Origin: Anaerolineae bacterium | GTDB lineage: Bacteria > Chloroflexota > Anaerolineae > Anaerolineales > Villigracilaceae | NCBI GenBank assembly: GCA_003524705.1 | Contig: DQGV01000392.1 | Coordinates: 1 to 5,946 of the forward strand | DNA: 5,946 nucleotides | Reading direction: 5' to 3' | Part shown: positions 1-5,471 of the stretch, piece by piece | How the letters are laid out: every line of letters starts with the position of its first letter | How positions within the stretch are numbered: position 1 is the stretch's first letter | Notes under the pieces: generated by a model | The model's input: only the letters and a program-made list of their open reading frames with translations | Told to the model about the DNA's origin: nothing | Database searches by the model: none | Position numbers and translations under genes: made by a program

Positions 1-225
1 TACATCCTCGAATGTTCAGATGGCACCTTATACACCGGCTGGACAGTTAATATCGAAAAACGTTTGCTTCAACACAACAAAGGTCTAGGCGCGAGATATA
101 CACGCACAAGATTGCCCGTTAAAGTCGTTTATGTTGAAGAACAGCCAGATAAAATTACTGCCTTAAAACGAGAAAGAGCCATCAAGGCTCTCCCACGTAA
201 AAAGAAATTGGAATTATTTTTATAA
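1..225 (+). CDS. GIY-YIG nuclease superfamily protein, YhbQ/UPF0213-type (5' end outside window)
   Basis: The plus-strand frame is open from the first base and ends at TAA 223-225, leaving 74 residues. The first visible residues are YIL, followed by DGTLYTGWT; these correspond to the two halves of the GIY-YIG motif, so only about 5-10 N-terminal residues are probably missing. Other family positions are present, numbered from the window edge: Arg21 and His25 in the [10 protein letters not shown] segment, the GARYTR segment, and Glu58 in ALKRERAIK, the expected metal-binding glutamate. The basic C-terminus ([10 protein letters not shown]) is typical. Small stand-alone GIY-YIG proteins of this type are about 80-100 residues long; the superfamily includes DNA endonucleases, but the cellular role of this subfamily is poorly defined. 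The gene converges on yebC with one base between the stops. Family assignment is firm; nuclease activity is inferred. Confidence 0.93.
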   Translation, partial: YILECSDGTLYTGWTVNIEKRLLQHNKGLGARYTRTRLPVKVVYVEEQPDKITALKRERAIKALPRKKKLELFL

Positions 226-226
226 C

Positions 227-979
227 TTACGCATTTTCAAGCGCGGCTAACACTTCATCACTCATTTTGACGTTGTGATACACATCTTGCACGTCATCTA
301 ATTCTTCAAGACCTTCAATCATTTTCATCACTTGCAAAGTTTCTTCTACGCCGAGTTCTATTTCTTGTTTAGCGACAAAGCTCAAACCCGCTTCAGCAGG
401 TTGAACGTTAGATTTGTGAAGCGCATCGGCAATCGTTTTGAAGGATTCTACTGCTCCATAAATTTCAATCGTGTCGCCATGGTCGAAAACATCATCTGCG
501 CCGGCTTCAATGCCGAGTTCAAAGGCTTTATCAAAATTCATGGCAGTAGATGGGAATGAGAAATAAGATTTTCTATCAAATTGCCAACCGACTGCGCCAG
601 CCTCTGCCATGTTGCCGCCTTTGCTAAAAGCGTGGCGGACATCTGAAATGGTGCGATTGCGATTATCGGTGACACAAACTGCCATGATGGCTGAGCCGTT
701 TGGACCATATCCTTCTAATACCATTTCTTCCCAATTGCCGCCTTCTTTATCTTCGCCAGTTCCTTTTTTGATGGCACGTTCGATATTATCTTTGGGCATG
801 TTTTCGGCACGGGCTTTATCTACTGCAAGGCGTAAGCGGAAGTTTGTTTCGGGGTCGCCACCGCCATCGCGAGAGGCAATGCTGATTTCACGGGCAAGGC
901 GTGTGAAAATTGCGCCACGTTTGGCATCTGCTGCGCCTTTTTTTCGTTTAATGGTAGACCACTTGGAATGACCAGACAT
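227..979 (-). CDS. yebC: YebC/PmpR (TACO1) family protein
   Basis: This 250-residue protein has the usual family length. It opens with MSGHSKWSTIKRKKGAADAKRG, close to the diagnostic GHSKW..I..rKg..DakRg N-terminus, followed by FTRLAREI. Other conserved blocks are RLAVDKARAENMPKDNIERAIKKG (about residues 50-73), LEGYGPNGSAIMA (about 88-100) and TDNRNRTISDVRHAFSKGGN (about 104-123). The family was long annotated as a cytoplasmic DNA-binding transcription regulator (PmpR). More recent work on YebC proteins and mitochondrial TACO1 points to a ribosome-associated role in helping translation through difficult stretches such as polyproline. The sequence alone does not choose between these. The ATG at 977-979 is supported by the motif beginning at residue 1 and by GAAGGAGAA 5 bases upstream. 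An extended -10 promoter lies just upstream, so the gene probably has its own transcript. Confidence 0.97.
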   Translation of the reverse strand: MSGHSKWSTIKRKKGAADAKRGAIFTRLAREISIASRDGGGDPETNFRLRLAVDKARAENMPKDNIERAIKKGTGEDKEGGNWEEMVLEGYGPNGSAIMAVCVTDNRNRTISDVRHAFSKGGNMAEAGAVGWQFDRKSYFSFPSTAMNFDKAFELGIEAGADDVFDHGDTIEIYGAVESFKTIADALHKSNVQPAEAGLSFVAKQEIELGVEETLQVMKMIEGLEELDDVQDVYHNVKMSDEVLAALENA

Positions 980-984
980 ACAAC

Positions 985-993
985 TTCTCCTTC
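985..993 (-). promoter_or_regulatory. Ribosome binding site of yebC
   Basis: On the minus strand the sequence GAAGGAGAA ends 5 bases before the ATG at 979-977, with the GGAG core 7 bases from the start codon. This is a near-ideal Shine-Dalgarno sequence and fixes the yebC start. Confidence 0.85.
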
Positions 994-1013
994 AAAATAC
1001 AAAATGCGTCGGG

Positions 1014-1022
1014 ATTATACCA
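1014..1022 (-). promoter_or_regulatory. Extended -10 promoter of yebC
   Basis: The minus strand reads TGGTATAAT: a consensus TATAAT (1019-1014) preceded by the TGn extension (1022-1020). No good -35 box sits 16-18 bases upstream, which is acceptable for an extended -10 promoter. The predicted transcription start is near 1007, giving a leader of roughly 28 nt that contains the strong ribosome binding site. It lies between yebC and the repeat element at 1058-1136, consistent with transcription of yebC independent of the MFS gene. Confidence 0.65.
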
Positions 1023-1034
1023 TTTTCAATTTTT

Positions 1035-1059
1035 GATTTTAGATTGACGATTTTAGATT
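1035..1059. repeat. Short direct repeat, GATTTTAGATT x2
   Basis: GATTTTAGATT occurs at 1035-1045 and again at 1049-1059, a 14-base period with GAC between. It directly abuts the palindromic element at 1058-1136. It covers the position where a -35 element of the yebC promoter would lie. Function is unknown; it may be part of a composite intergenic repeat. Confidence 0.7.
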
Positions 1060-1136
1060 TTTACCACAGAGACCACAAAGAGCACTGAGGAAGTTTTTAA
1101 GAATCTCTGTGAACTCTGTGTTCTCAGTGGTGAAAA
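1058..1136. repeat. Imperfect palindromic intergenic repeat (ACCACAGAG... type)
   Basis: The left arm begins TTTTTACCACAGAGACCAC and the right arm ends with a near-complementary TTCTCAGTGGTGAAAA, so the roughly 79-base element can fold into a long imperfect hairpin. Both arms carry CAGAG/CTCTG words (for example CTCTGTG at 1105-1111 and 1114-1120), giving internal repetition. Elements with this ACCACAGAG...CTCTGTGGT style are familiar as dispersed intergenic repeats in several bacterial phyla; I recall the pattern but have not searched for it. It lies in the gap between the MFS stop and the yebC promoter, so it could also end the MFS transcript or protect its 3' end. No open reading frame is apparent inside. 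Confidence 0.75.
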
Positions 1137-1148
1137 TATTTTCCAAAT

Positions 1149-2432
1149 TTACATTCCTTTTGCCCGTTCAGCCATTTGATTTCTCAAATCATTCGCATCT
1201 TTATCAATCGTGAAGATAGCTCCTAAATATAAGAAGAAGCATAATCCCCAAGCAATCGTGCAGATTAAGAGAATGGCGGTTTTCAAATCTATCGCATCGG
1301 CAATCACACCTGTAATAATCGGAGCAAATGCCGCGCCAGCATTTTCAATAAAATATGAAGTTGCTTGTGCTGTTGAGCGGATTTCAGGAACAGTGACATC
1401 ATAAACCGTAGCAATCACGTTGGGTGATGAAAGTGCCATAAAAATTGCGGTGAGACACATAAAAATAAAGAATTGATTTTGTGCTTCAATCGGTGTGTTT
1501 AATGCGAAGTACATAAAAATTGCGCCCATCAACACGCCTATGCTTGAAACGATAATTCTTCCTTTGTTTGTGCGTTTGAAAGCAAGGTCACCTAAGAATC
1601 CGCCAAGAAAATAACTGCCAGCCAGAATCAAAATCACAGGCGCCATGGTGAATAAGATTCCGTCAGCGTCGTAACCGCGTTCTGTTTCAAGATAACCAAA
1701 AAAGAAATAGGTAATTACTGTCCATGGGAAAACGCCAGCAAAACCTTGTAAAAAGATAAACCACATGGTTTTCTTTTTAAAAATTTCTTTTACTTCTGCC
1801 CACGAAAATTTGAACGTTTGCATTTCAGGCATGTTTTCAAATTCGGGTTCGGCTTTGCCGCGCGGCATATCTTTGACGAAGAAGAAAATCAAAATCGCAA
1901 TCACAATGCCTAAACCGCCAGTGATGAAGAAAACATTTCTCCACCCGCCAATGGCAGGTGCGACCATTAATGCGAGAATTGTCCCAAGTAAATAACCAAG
2001 CGGCTGCGCAAGTTGCAAAATGCCGTAAATTTTTCCGCGTAAGTTTGGACCAAAATAATCCGCTATGAGTGTGTACACACCCGGATATGAAGAATCATCT
2101 ATCCCCGTAGATGCCCGAGTCGCTAAAAATCCACCAAACGTTCTCACAATCGCATTCAACCAAGTTGTCGCGCCCCAAATAAAAGACGCAATGCCTAATA
2201 ACTTAGCACGCGCATAACGGTCATATAAATATCCCCACACCGGATATAAAATTGTCGCCACAATCAATGCGCCAGAATTTACCAAACCCCATTGCGTGTT
2301 ATTAATTTGAAAATCTTCACTAATTTGCACTTGCAAAGACCCAATCATTAATTTATCAGTTTGATGCAAAAGAATAAAAAAGAAAAATACAACAACTACG
2401 AACCAACGATAACGTGAATTTTCAGGGGACAT
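1149..2432 (-). CDS. Major facilitator superfamily (MFS) transporter, substrate unknown
   Basis: From the ATG at 2432-2430 this is a 427-residue polytopic inner-membrane protein with about 12 hydrophobic helices. The first is VVVVFFFFILL (about residues 12-22). MFS motif A between helices 2 and 3 is clear as GYLYDRYARAKLLG (67-80), and a related loop GGFLGDLAFKRTNKGR occurs in the second half. A hydrophilic loop starting KDMPRGKAEPEF (from about 187) separates the two six-helix halves. The family moves small solutes by uniport, symport or antiport; nothing here identifies the substrate, although the VPEIRSTAQATSYFIENAG segment resembles MFS members that take up organic acids or sugar acids. 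A TTG four codons upstream (2444-2442) keeps the frame but has no ribosome binding site, whereas the ATG has GAGG 4 bases upstream. A strong terminator lies 34 bases upstream, so the gene probably has its own promoter. Confidence 0.93.
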   Translation of the reverse strand: MSPENSRYRWFVVVVFFFFILLHQTDKLMIGSLQVQISEDFQINNTQWGLVNSGALIVATILYPVWGYLYDRYARAKLLGIASFIWGATTWLNAIVRTFGGFLATRASTGIDDSSYPGVYTLIADYFGPNLRGKIYGILQLAQPLGYLLGTILALMVAPAIGGWRNVFFITGGLGIVIAILIFFFVKDMPRGKAEPEFENMPEMQTFKFSWAEVKEIFKKKTMWFIFLQGFAGVFPWTVITYFFFGYLETERGYDADGILFTMAPVILILAGSYFLGGFLGDLAFKRTNKGRIIVSSIGVLMGAIFMYFALNTPIEAQNQFFIFMCLTAIFMALSSPNVIATVYDVTVPEIRSTAQATSYFIENAGAAFAPIITGVIADAIDLKTAILLICTIAWGLCFFLYLGAIFTIDKDANDLRNQMAERAKGM

Positions 2433-2436
2433 AAAA

Positions 2437-2440
2437 CCTC
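2437..2440 (-). promoter_or_regulatory. Ribosome binding site choosing the MFS start
   Basis: The minus strand reads GCGAGGTTTTATG, putting GAGG 4 bases before the ATG at 2432-2430. The spacing is a little short, but it is the only Shine-Dalgarno-like sequence near the possible starts. The longer reading from TTG at 2444-2442 would place this sequence inside the coding region. Confidence 0.5.
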
Positions 2441-2466
2441 GCAACGAGAAATAAGATATAAAATCA

Positions 2467-2496
2467 AAAAGGCAGTCTCTGAAGAGACTGCCTTTT
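2467..2496 (-). terminator. Intrinsic terminator after the small membrane protein gene
   Basis: AAAAGGCAGTCTCT (2467-2480) and AGAGACTGCCTTTT (2483-2496) are perfectly complementary over 14 base pairs, giving in practice a 13 bp stem with a four-base loop. On the minus strand the stem is followed by TTTTTGATTTT, a proper U-rich tail. It starts 14 bases after the stop codon of the gene at 2511-2654 and therefore ends the sbcD-small gene transcript. No plus-strand gene is close enough to use it. Confidence 0.9.
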
Positions 2497-2510
2497 ATTA
2501 TAAATTTATT

Positions 2511-2654
2511 TTAGCGATTTAAGATGAACAACACGCCTGCGATTAATGCACACACACCTGCAATCACATTTCCCAATGGGAAGCCCACACCAAGTAAAGC
2601 CAACCCTGCAATAATCAAATATACACCGAGCAAAACCCATTTTAAGTTTCTCAT
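2511..2654 (-). CDS. Small two-helix membrane protein, 47 residues
   Basis: ATG at 2654-2652 opens a 47-codon frame ending at TAA 2513-2511. The protein begins MRNLKWVLLGVYLIIAG and has two hydrophobic stretches, about residues 6-24 and 28-45, separated by a short FPLGN turn; it ends FILNR. Basic residues at both ends (R2, K5 and R47) suggest a helical hairpin with both termini in the cytoplasm. AAAGGAGATT ends 6 bases before the ATG, an excellent ribosome binding site, and a perfect intrinsic terminator follows the stop, so I judge it a genuine gene. It lies 44 bases downstream of sbcD and probably shares its transcript. I do not recognise a characterised family; Gly/Leu/Val-rich two-helix proteins of this size are widespread and mostly of unknown function. 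No role is assigned. Confidence 0.85.
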   Translation of the reverse strand: MRNLKWVLLGVYLIIAGLALLGVGFPLGNVIAGVCALIAGVLFILNR

Positions 2655-2660
2655 GGTAAA

Positions 2661-2670
2661 AATCTCCTTT
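2661..2670 (-). promoter_or_regulatory. Ribosome binding site of the 47-residue membrane protein
   Basis: The minus strand reads AAAGGAGATT followed by TTTACC and the ATG at 2654-2652. The GGAG core is 9 bases from the start. It is one of the two strongest Shine-Dalgarno sequences in the window and is the main support for translation of this short gene. Confidence 0.85.
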
Positions 2671-2698
2671 GTGGTTAAAACACAAAATTTATTTTTAG

Positions 2699-3916
2699 TT
2701 ACAGATTTTCTTCTGAAATAATTTCACTTGCTAATTTTTTTAATTCATCCACACTTGAAACTTTTGCTGAATCAAAATATTGTTCCAACAAATCCATCGG
2801 ACTCAAACTGCTCACCACTTGCCCTTCCGCAATGCGCACACGCGCTTCACTTTGTGGGCGTTTCACCAAATGAAATTCAAATGCTGTTTCAGCATATTTT
2901 CGCAAAGCAGATTCATCAATTAACGAATCCCATTCTCTTGGATATTCAACCGTCAACCTGACAATCGCCTCAGACATTTCTTTTGGATTTGGCAAATGCT
3001 CTTTGAGGAATTTCGTCGCCTCTTCACTGGACTTCAAACTGGTTCTGCAATCTATAAATTTTCTTACGCCTGTGAGTTGAATCCATTCTACGTTTGTATC
3101 TTTTCCATTTTCAACATCCGCAATGACAAAGAATCTATCTTCTTTGATTTCACCAAAATCAACACGTTCAATCGAGCCGGGATAAATTACCGGAGGTTGA
3201 TTGCCTTCGTTTACATCTTGCGGTTTGTGAATGTGACCCATGGCCACATAATTAAATTTTGGATTCTTTACCAAACTGCCAGATAAAACTAAATCATTCC
3301 CAAGCATGACAAGTCTTTCACCGCCATATTTTGCACCTTCAATCGAAGCGTGAGCCGTTAACACAATTGGCAATGATGAATCACATTCTTCTAACCAACC
3401 TTCGATTAATTCTCCAATATTATCTTCAATACGCGAGAAAGCTTCTTTAGAATCAGTTTCACCGGTCACAGCCATTAATCCAGAACGGGCAATCCATGGC
3501 ATGGCAATCACTTGAAGCGGTAAATTCCACAAATCTTCTGATTTCAATAAACAAGGCGCATCTAAAACTTTGATAAATGGAACTTGCAGTGTTTTGAATT
3601 CTTGCAAAGCATGGGCGCGACCAATAGCCGGAGAAATATCATGATTGCCAACTAAAAGTAAAGTCGGAATCTGCGCCTGAGACAGTTTCATAATGCGTTT
3701 GCCCCACTCGCGTTGAAATGTCGGTGATGGTGAACGGTCTTTGTAGGCATCCCCGGCAAAGATGACCATATCCACTTTTTGTTGAATCGCTGTATCAACA
3801 ATCGTATCTAATGATTTGAGAAAATCTAAAACACGCAATGGCAAACCGGAAGCAGGGTCATGCTTGCCATAGTTTGCCATGTCAATGTGGGCATCTGCAA
3901 AGTGTAATATCTTCAT
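2699..3916 (-). CDS. sbcD: Exonuclease subunit SbcD (Mre11-type metallophosphoesterase)
   Basis: From the chosen ATG (3916-3914) the protein has 405 residues, close to the usual SbcD length. The calcineurin-like phosphoesterase motifs are complete and in order: Asp8-x-His10 in MKILHFADAHID, Gly55-Asp56 in FAGDAYKD, GNHD at 90-93, His189 in LTAHAS, and GHIH at 227-230. All expected ligands of the two-metal site are therefore present. The C-terminal 140 or so residues fit the SbcD capping and partner-binding region. SbcD pairs with the SbcC ATPase to cut hairpins and process DNA ends in the cytoplasm, but no sbcC lies on either side here. The start was chosen because family proteins begin with MKxLHxADxH; in-frame ATG 3928 and the longer reading from 3982 run into the upstream repeat. 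None of these starts has a clear ribosome binding site. Confidence 0.93.
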   Translation of the reverse strand: MKILHFADAHIDMANYGKHDPASGLPLRVLDFLKSLDTIVDTAIQQKVDMVIFAGDAYKDRSPSPTFQREWGKRIMKLSQAQIPTLLLVGNHDISPAIGRAHALQEFKTLQVPFIKVLDAPCLLKSEDLWNLPLQVIAMPWIARSGLMAVTGETDSKEAFSRIEDNIGELIEGWLEECDSSLPIVLTAHASIEGAKYGGERLVMLGNDLVLSGSLVKNPKFNYVAMGHIHKPQDVNEGNQPPVIYPGSIERVDFGEIKEDRFFVIADVENGKDTNVEWIQLTGVRKFIDCRTSLKSSEEATKFLKEHLPNPKEMSEAIVRLTVEYPREWDSLIDESALRKYAETAFEFHLVKRPQSEARVRIAEGQVVSSLSPMDLLEQYFDSAKVSSVDELKKLASEIISEENL

Positions 3917-3935
3917 ATTTTTTATCATAATCGCT

Positions 3936-3982
3936 GGTTGAGTAGCCTTGAGCGGTTTTTGCGAAAGGCGTATCGAAACCAA
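3936..3982. repeat. REP-like repeat, copy 1 (GGTTGAGTAG...GTATCGAAACC)
   Basis: This copy reads GGTTGAGTAG, then a variable centre that can form a small hairpin (GCCTT pairing with AAGGC), then GCGTATCGAAACCAA. The outer words match copy 2 at 4028-4064 read on the opposite strand. Short dispersed elements of the GGTNGAGTAG...GTATCGARACC type are familiar from several bacterial phyla; I have not searched for copies. It lies 20 bases upstream of the chosen sbcD start and within its untranslated leader. Confidence 0.75.
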
Positions 3983-4027
3983 CAGTTAATAAAATACTTT
4001 TGTTAATTTTACTTGCTTTGTAAACTA

Positions 4028-4064
4028 TTGGTCTCGATACGTGCTTCACACTACTCGACCAACG
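4028..4064. repeat. REP-like repeat, copy 2, opposite orientation
   Basis: Read on the minus strand this copy is GGTCGAGTAG, a centre containing GTGTGAAGCAC (a 3 bp stem with a five-base loop), then GTATCGAGACCAA. Ten to twelve bases at each end match copy 1, and the similarity continues into the flank (ACCAACAGTT in copy 1 against ACCAATAGTT here). The centre is 10 bases shorter than in copy 1. The pair encloses about 45 bases of AT-rich DNA with no coding content, so an RNA crossing it could fold into a long stem-loop just after the C39 gene stop at 4075. Confidence 0.75.
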
Positions 4065-4074
4065 AATTTATATT

Positions 4075-5439
4075 TTACGGCTGGACTCCAAGTTCTTGTA
4101 AGGCTTGCACTGCCGGAAACCAATTGGCATGGACTTGAAGCGCGGCACGATAATCTGCAATGGCTGAATTGGTGTCACCAATCATGTAATAAGCACGTCC
4201 GCGCCAGAGTAATGATTCTTCAAGAGTCGGCGTTGAAATTGTATCGTTTAATGTCGTAGTTGCTAAATTAATCACATCTTGATAACGTGCAGAATAATAG
4301 TAAGCAAAGTATGGACCTGTTTGATACCACATCATGCGAAATGGGCGATTGCCTTCGCTTGTATCCCAAGCGGCATATAAGCGAAAGGCTTGGTCAAATG
4401 CGATGGCGGCATCGGCATATTGAAATAAAGCAACATGACTTGTGCCTTTGTTAAACCATGCGAAGAATGAGTTATTCCCTTCAATTTCTTGTGTTTCGCG
4501 TTCTGCAATTTCTAGAGCATGATTCGCCGCCCACGTTTCATCTGCCCACGGACCGAGAAGATTCAATACTTCGGCTTCACGCTCGGCAGGATAGACAACC
4601 ATAAATAAGTAATTGAATGAACGCCAGCCATCAATATAATCTTCATAGGTGCTTAATAAATCTTTGCCGGGTTTGAGATAAGCATCTTGGACGATAAATC
4701 CGCCTCTTTCATCGTCATAACCAGTTGTGAATAGATAATGTCCGAGCCAGTCAATTTTGCCGGTGTAATCGCGTTCGTAATATCCTTTTTCAACCACGAC
4801 TGGAAAACCTGCGGCGATTAACTTTTTGATTAATTGTATGTCACCACCAAGCCGTGACAATGCACGATATTCTGTCGTTTGAAAATTGACAAAGTCTACT
4901 AATTCATACGGCATGACGTTTTTATCCGGCAAGCCACGCTCGATGAAAGTCTTTTTTGTATCAGGTGAACCGGGCTTGACGACCATTGCAACGTCATCAC
5001 GGTCACCACCCCAACCCCAGAAATTTAATGCCATGGTTAAATTTGCAGGTCCGCAATAATTCCAACGATTGTGTTGGTCAACATAAACGACTCCATCTAA
5101 AACAACGGAGGGAGGAAGTGGTTCGGATGTAGCAGTCGGTTGAAATGTAGAAGCAGGTCTCACCGTAGGAGTTGAAGCGGGTGTTAATGTCAACATCATT
5201 TCTGCGCGAGCAGTTCCAACTGCGGTTTCAACAGTCAGCGGATTTTGAGTTTGTTCACTTGGTTGAAAAACTGCTTCGCTGGGCGGGTTGAAAAAATAAA
5301 TGATGCGCGTGCGTAGAAGTTCAACGCGTGTGGAGTTGTAAATGGGTGGGAAAAAGTAAATGCCAATGACGAGCAGAATGCCGATTGGGATATACCATTT
5401 CTTGTTGATTTGTTTTAACTTGCTTAAAAAATTATTCAT
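4075..5439 (-). CDS. Membrane-anchored C39-like cysteine peptidase with TPR-like repeats
   Basis: This 454-residue protein starts with a basic N-terminus and one hydrophobic segment (about residues 15-31), best read as a signal anchor that places the rest outside the cytoplasm. A Thr/Pro/Ser-rich linker (about 83-110) follows. The peptidase-like domain (about 111-285) has Gln122 and Cys129 in WNYCGPANLTMALNFWG, His234 in GHYLFTTGYDD and Asp252 in VQDAY, matching the Gln-Cys-His-Asp arrangement of C39-like papain-fold domains. The C-terminal third has TPR-like helix pairs (about 325-355 and 408-437), with NSAIADYRAAL a clear example. The substrate is unknown: the enzyme could process secreted peptides, act on the envelope, or bind rather than cleave. 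An in-frame TAA 9 bases upstream confines the start to this ATG, which has no Shine-Dalgarno but a TATAAT 6 bases upstream. No ABC transporter accompanies it, unlike bacteriocin-processing C39 enzymes. Confidence 0.87.
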   Translation of the reverse strand: MNNFLSKLKQINKKWYIPIGILLVIGIYFFPPIYNSTRVELLRTRIIYFFNPPSEAVFQPSEQTQNPLTVETAVGTARAEMMLTLTPASTPTVRPASTFQPTATSEPLPPSVVLDGVVYVDQHNRWNYCGPANLTMALNFWGWGGDRDDVAMVVKPGSPDTKKTFIERGLPDKNVMPYELVDFVNFQTTEYRALSRLGGDIQLIKKLIAAGFPVVVEKGYYERDYTGKIDWLGHYLFTTGYDDERGGFIVQDAYLKPGKDLLSTYEDYIDGWRSFNYLFMVVYPAEREAEVLNLLGPWADETWAANHALEIAERETQEIEGNNSFFAWFNKGTSHVALFQYADAAIAFDQAFRLYAAWDTSEGNRPFRMMWYQTGPYFAYYYSARYQDVINLATTTLNDTISTPTLEESLLWRGRAYYMIGDTNSAIADYRAALQVHANWFPAVQALQELGVQP

Positions 5440-5445
5440 AAATTA

Positions 5446-5451
5446 ATTATA
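5446..5451 (-). promoter_or_regulatory. -10 box of a leaderless promoter for the C39 peptidase gene
   Basis: On the minus strand TATAAT (5451-5446) is followed by TTAATT and then directly by the ATG at 5439-5437. Transcription normally starts about 6-7 bases after the -10 box, which puts +1 at or next to the A of ATG. A weak -35 candidate, TTAATT (5475-5470), lies 18 bases upstream and overlaps the stop codon of the preceding gene. No Shine-Dalgarno is present, which fits a leaderless message. Confidence 0.55.
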
Positions 5452-5471
5452 CATATTTACATAAGTGATAA

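Noticed and set aside
332..559. Plus-strand open frame of 75 codons inside yebC
   Set aside because: It lies antisense to a highly conserved yebC coding region and its translation has no recognisable features. The same holds for the plus-strand frame at 609-971 and the alternative minus-strand frame at 820-1002.
1024..1029. TTGAAA as a -35 box for yebC
   Set aside because: It lies only four bases from the -10 TATAAT, far too close. The extended -10 (TGGTATAAT) is the better reading.
2524..2721. Plus-strand open frame of 65 codons
   Set aside because: It is the complement of the 47-residue membrane protein gene and the end of sbcD. The minus-strand frame has the ribosome binding site, the hydrophobic helices and the terminator.
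3917..3982. N-terminal extension of SbcD to 427 residues
   Set aside because: The extra 22 residues are encoded largely by the REP-like repeat, and family proteins begin at MKxLHxADxH. The start was set at 3916.
3996..4024. Possible sbcD promoter: TTTACA (minus strand, near 4023) with TATTTT downstream
   Set aside because: The spacing between the two boxes is about 22 bases, too long for a sigma-70-type promoter, and the region is AT-rich enough to give such matches by chance.
3936..4064. Repeat pair as terminal inverted repeats of a small insertion element
   Set aside because: Only about 45 bases lie between the copies, with no coding potential, and no target-site duplication is evident. 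A REP-like doublet explains it better.
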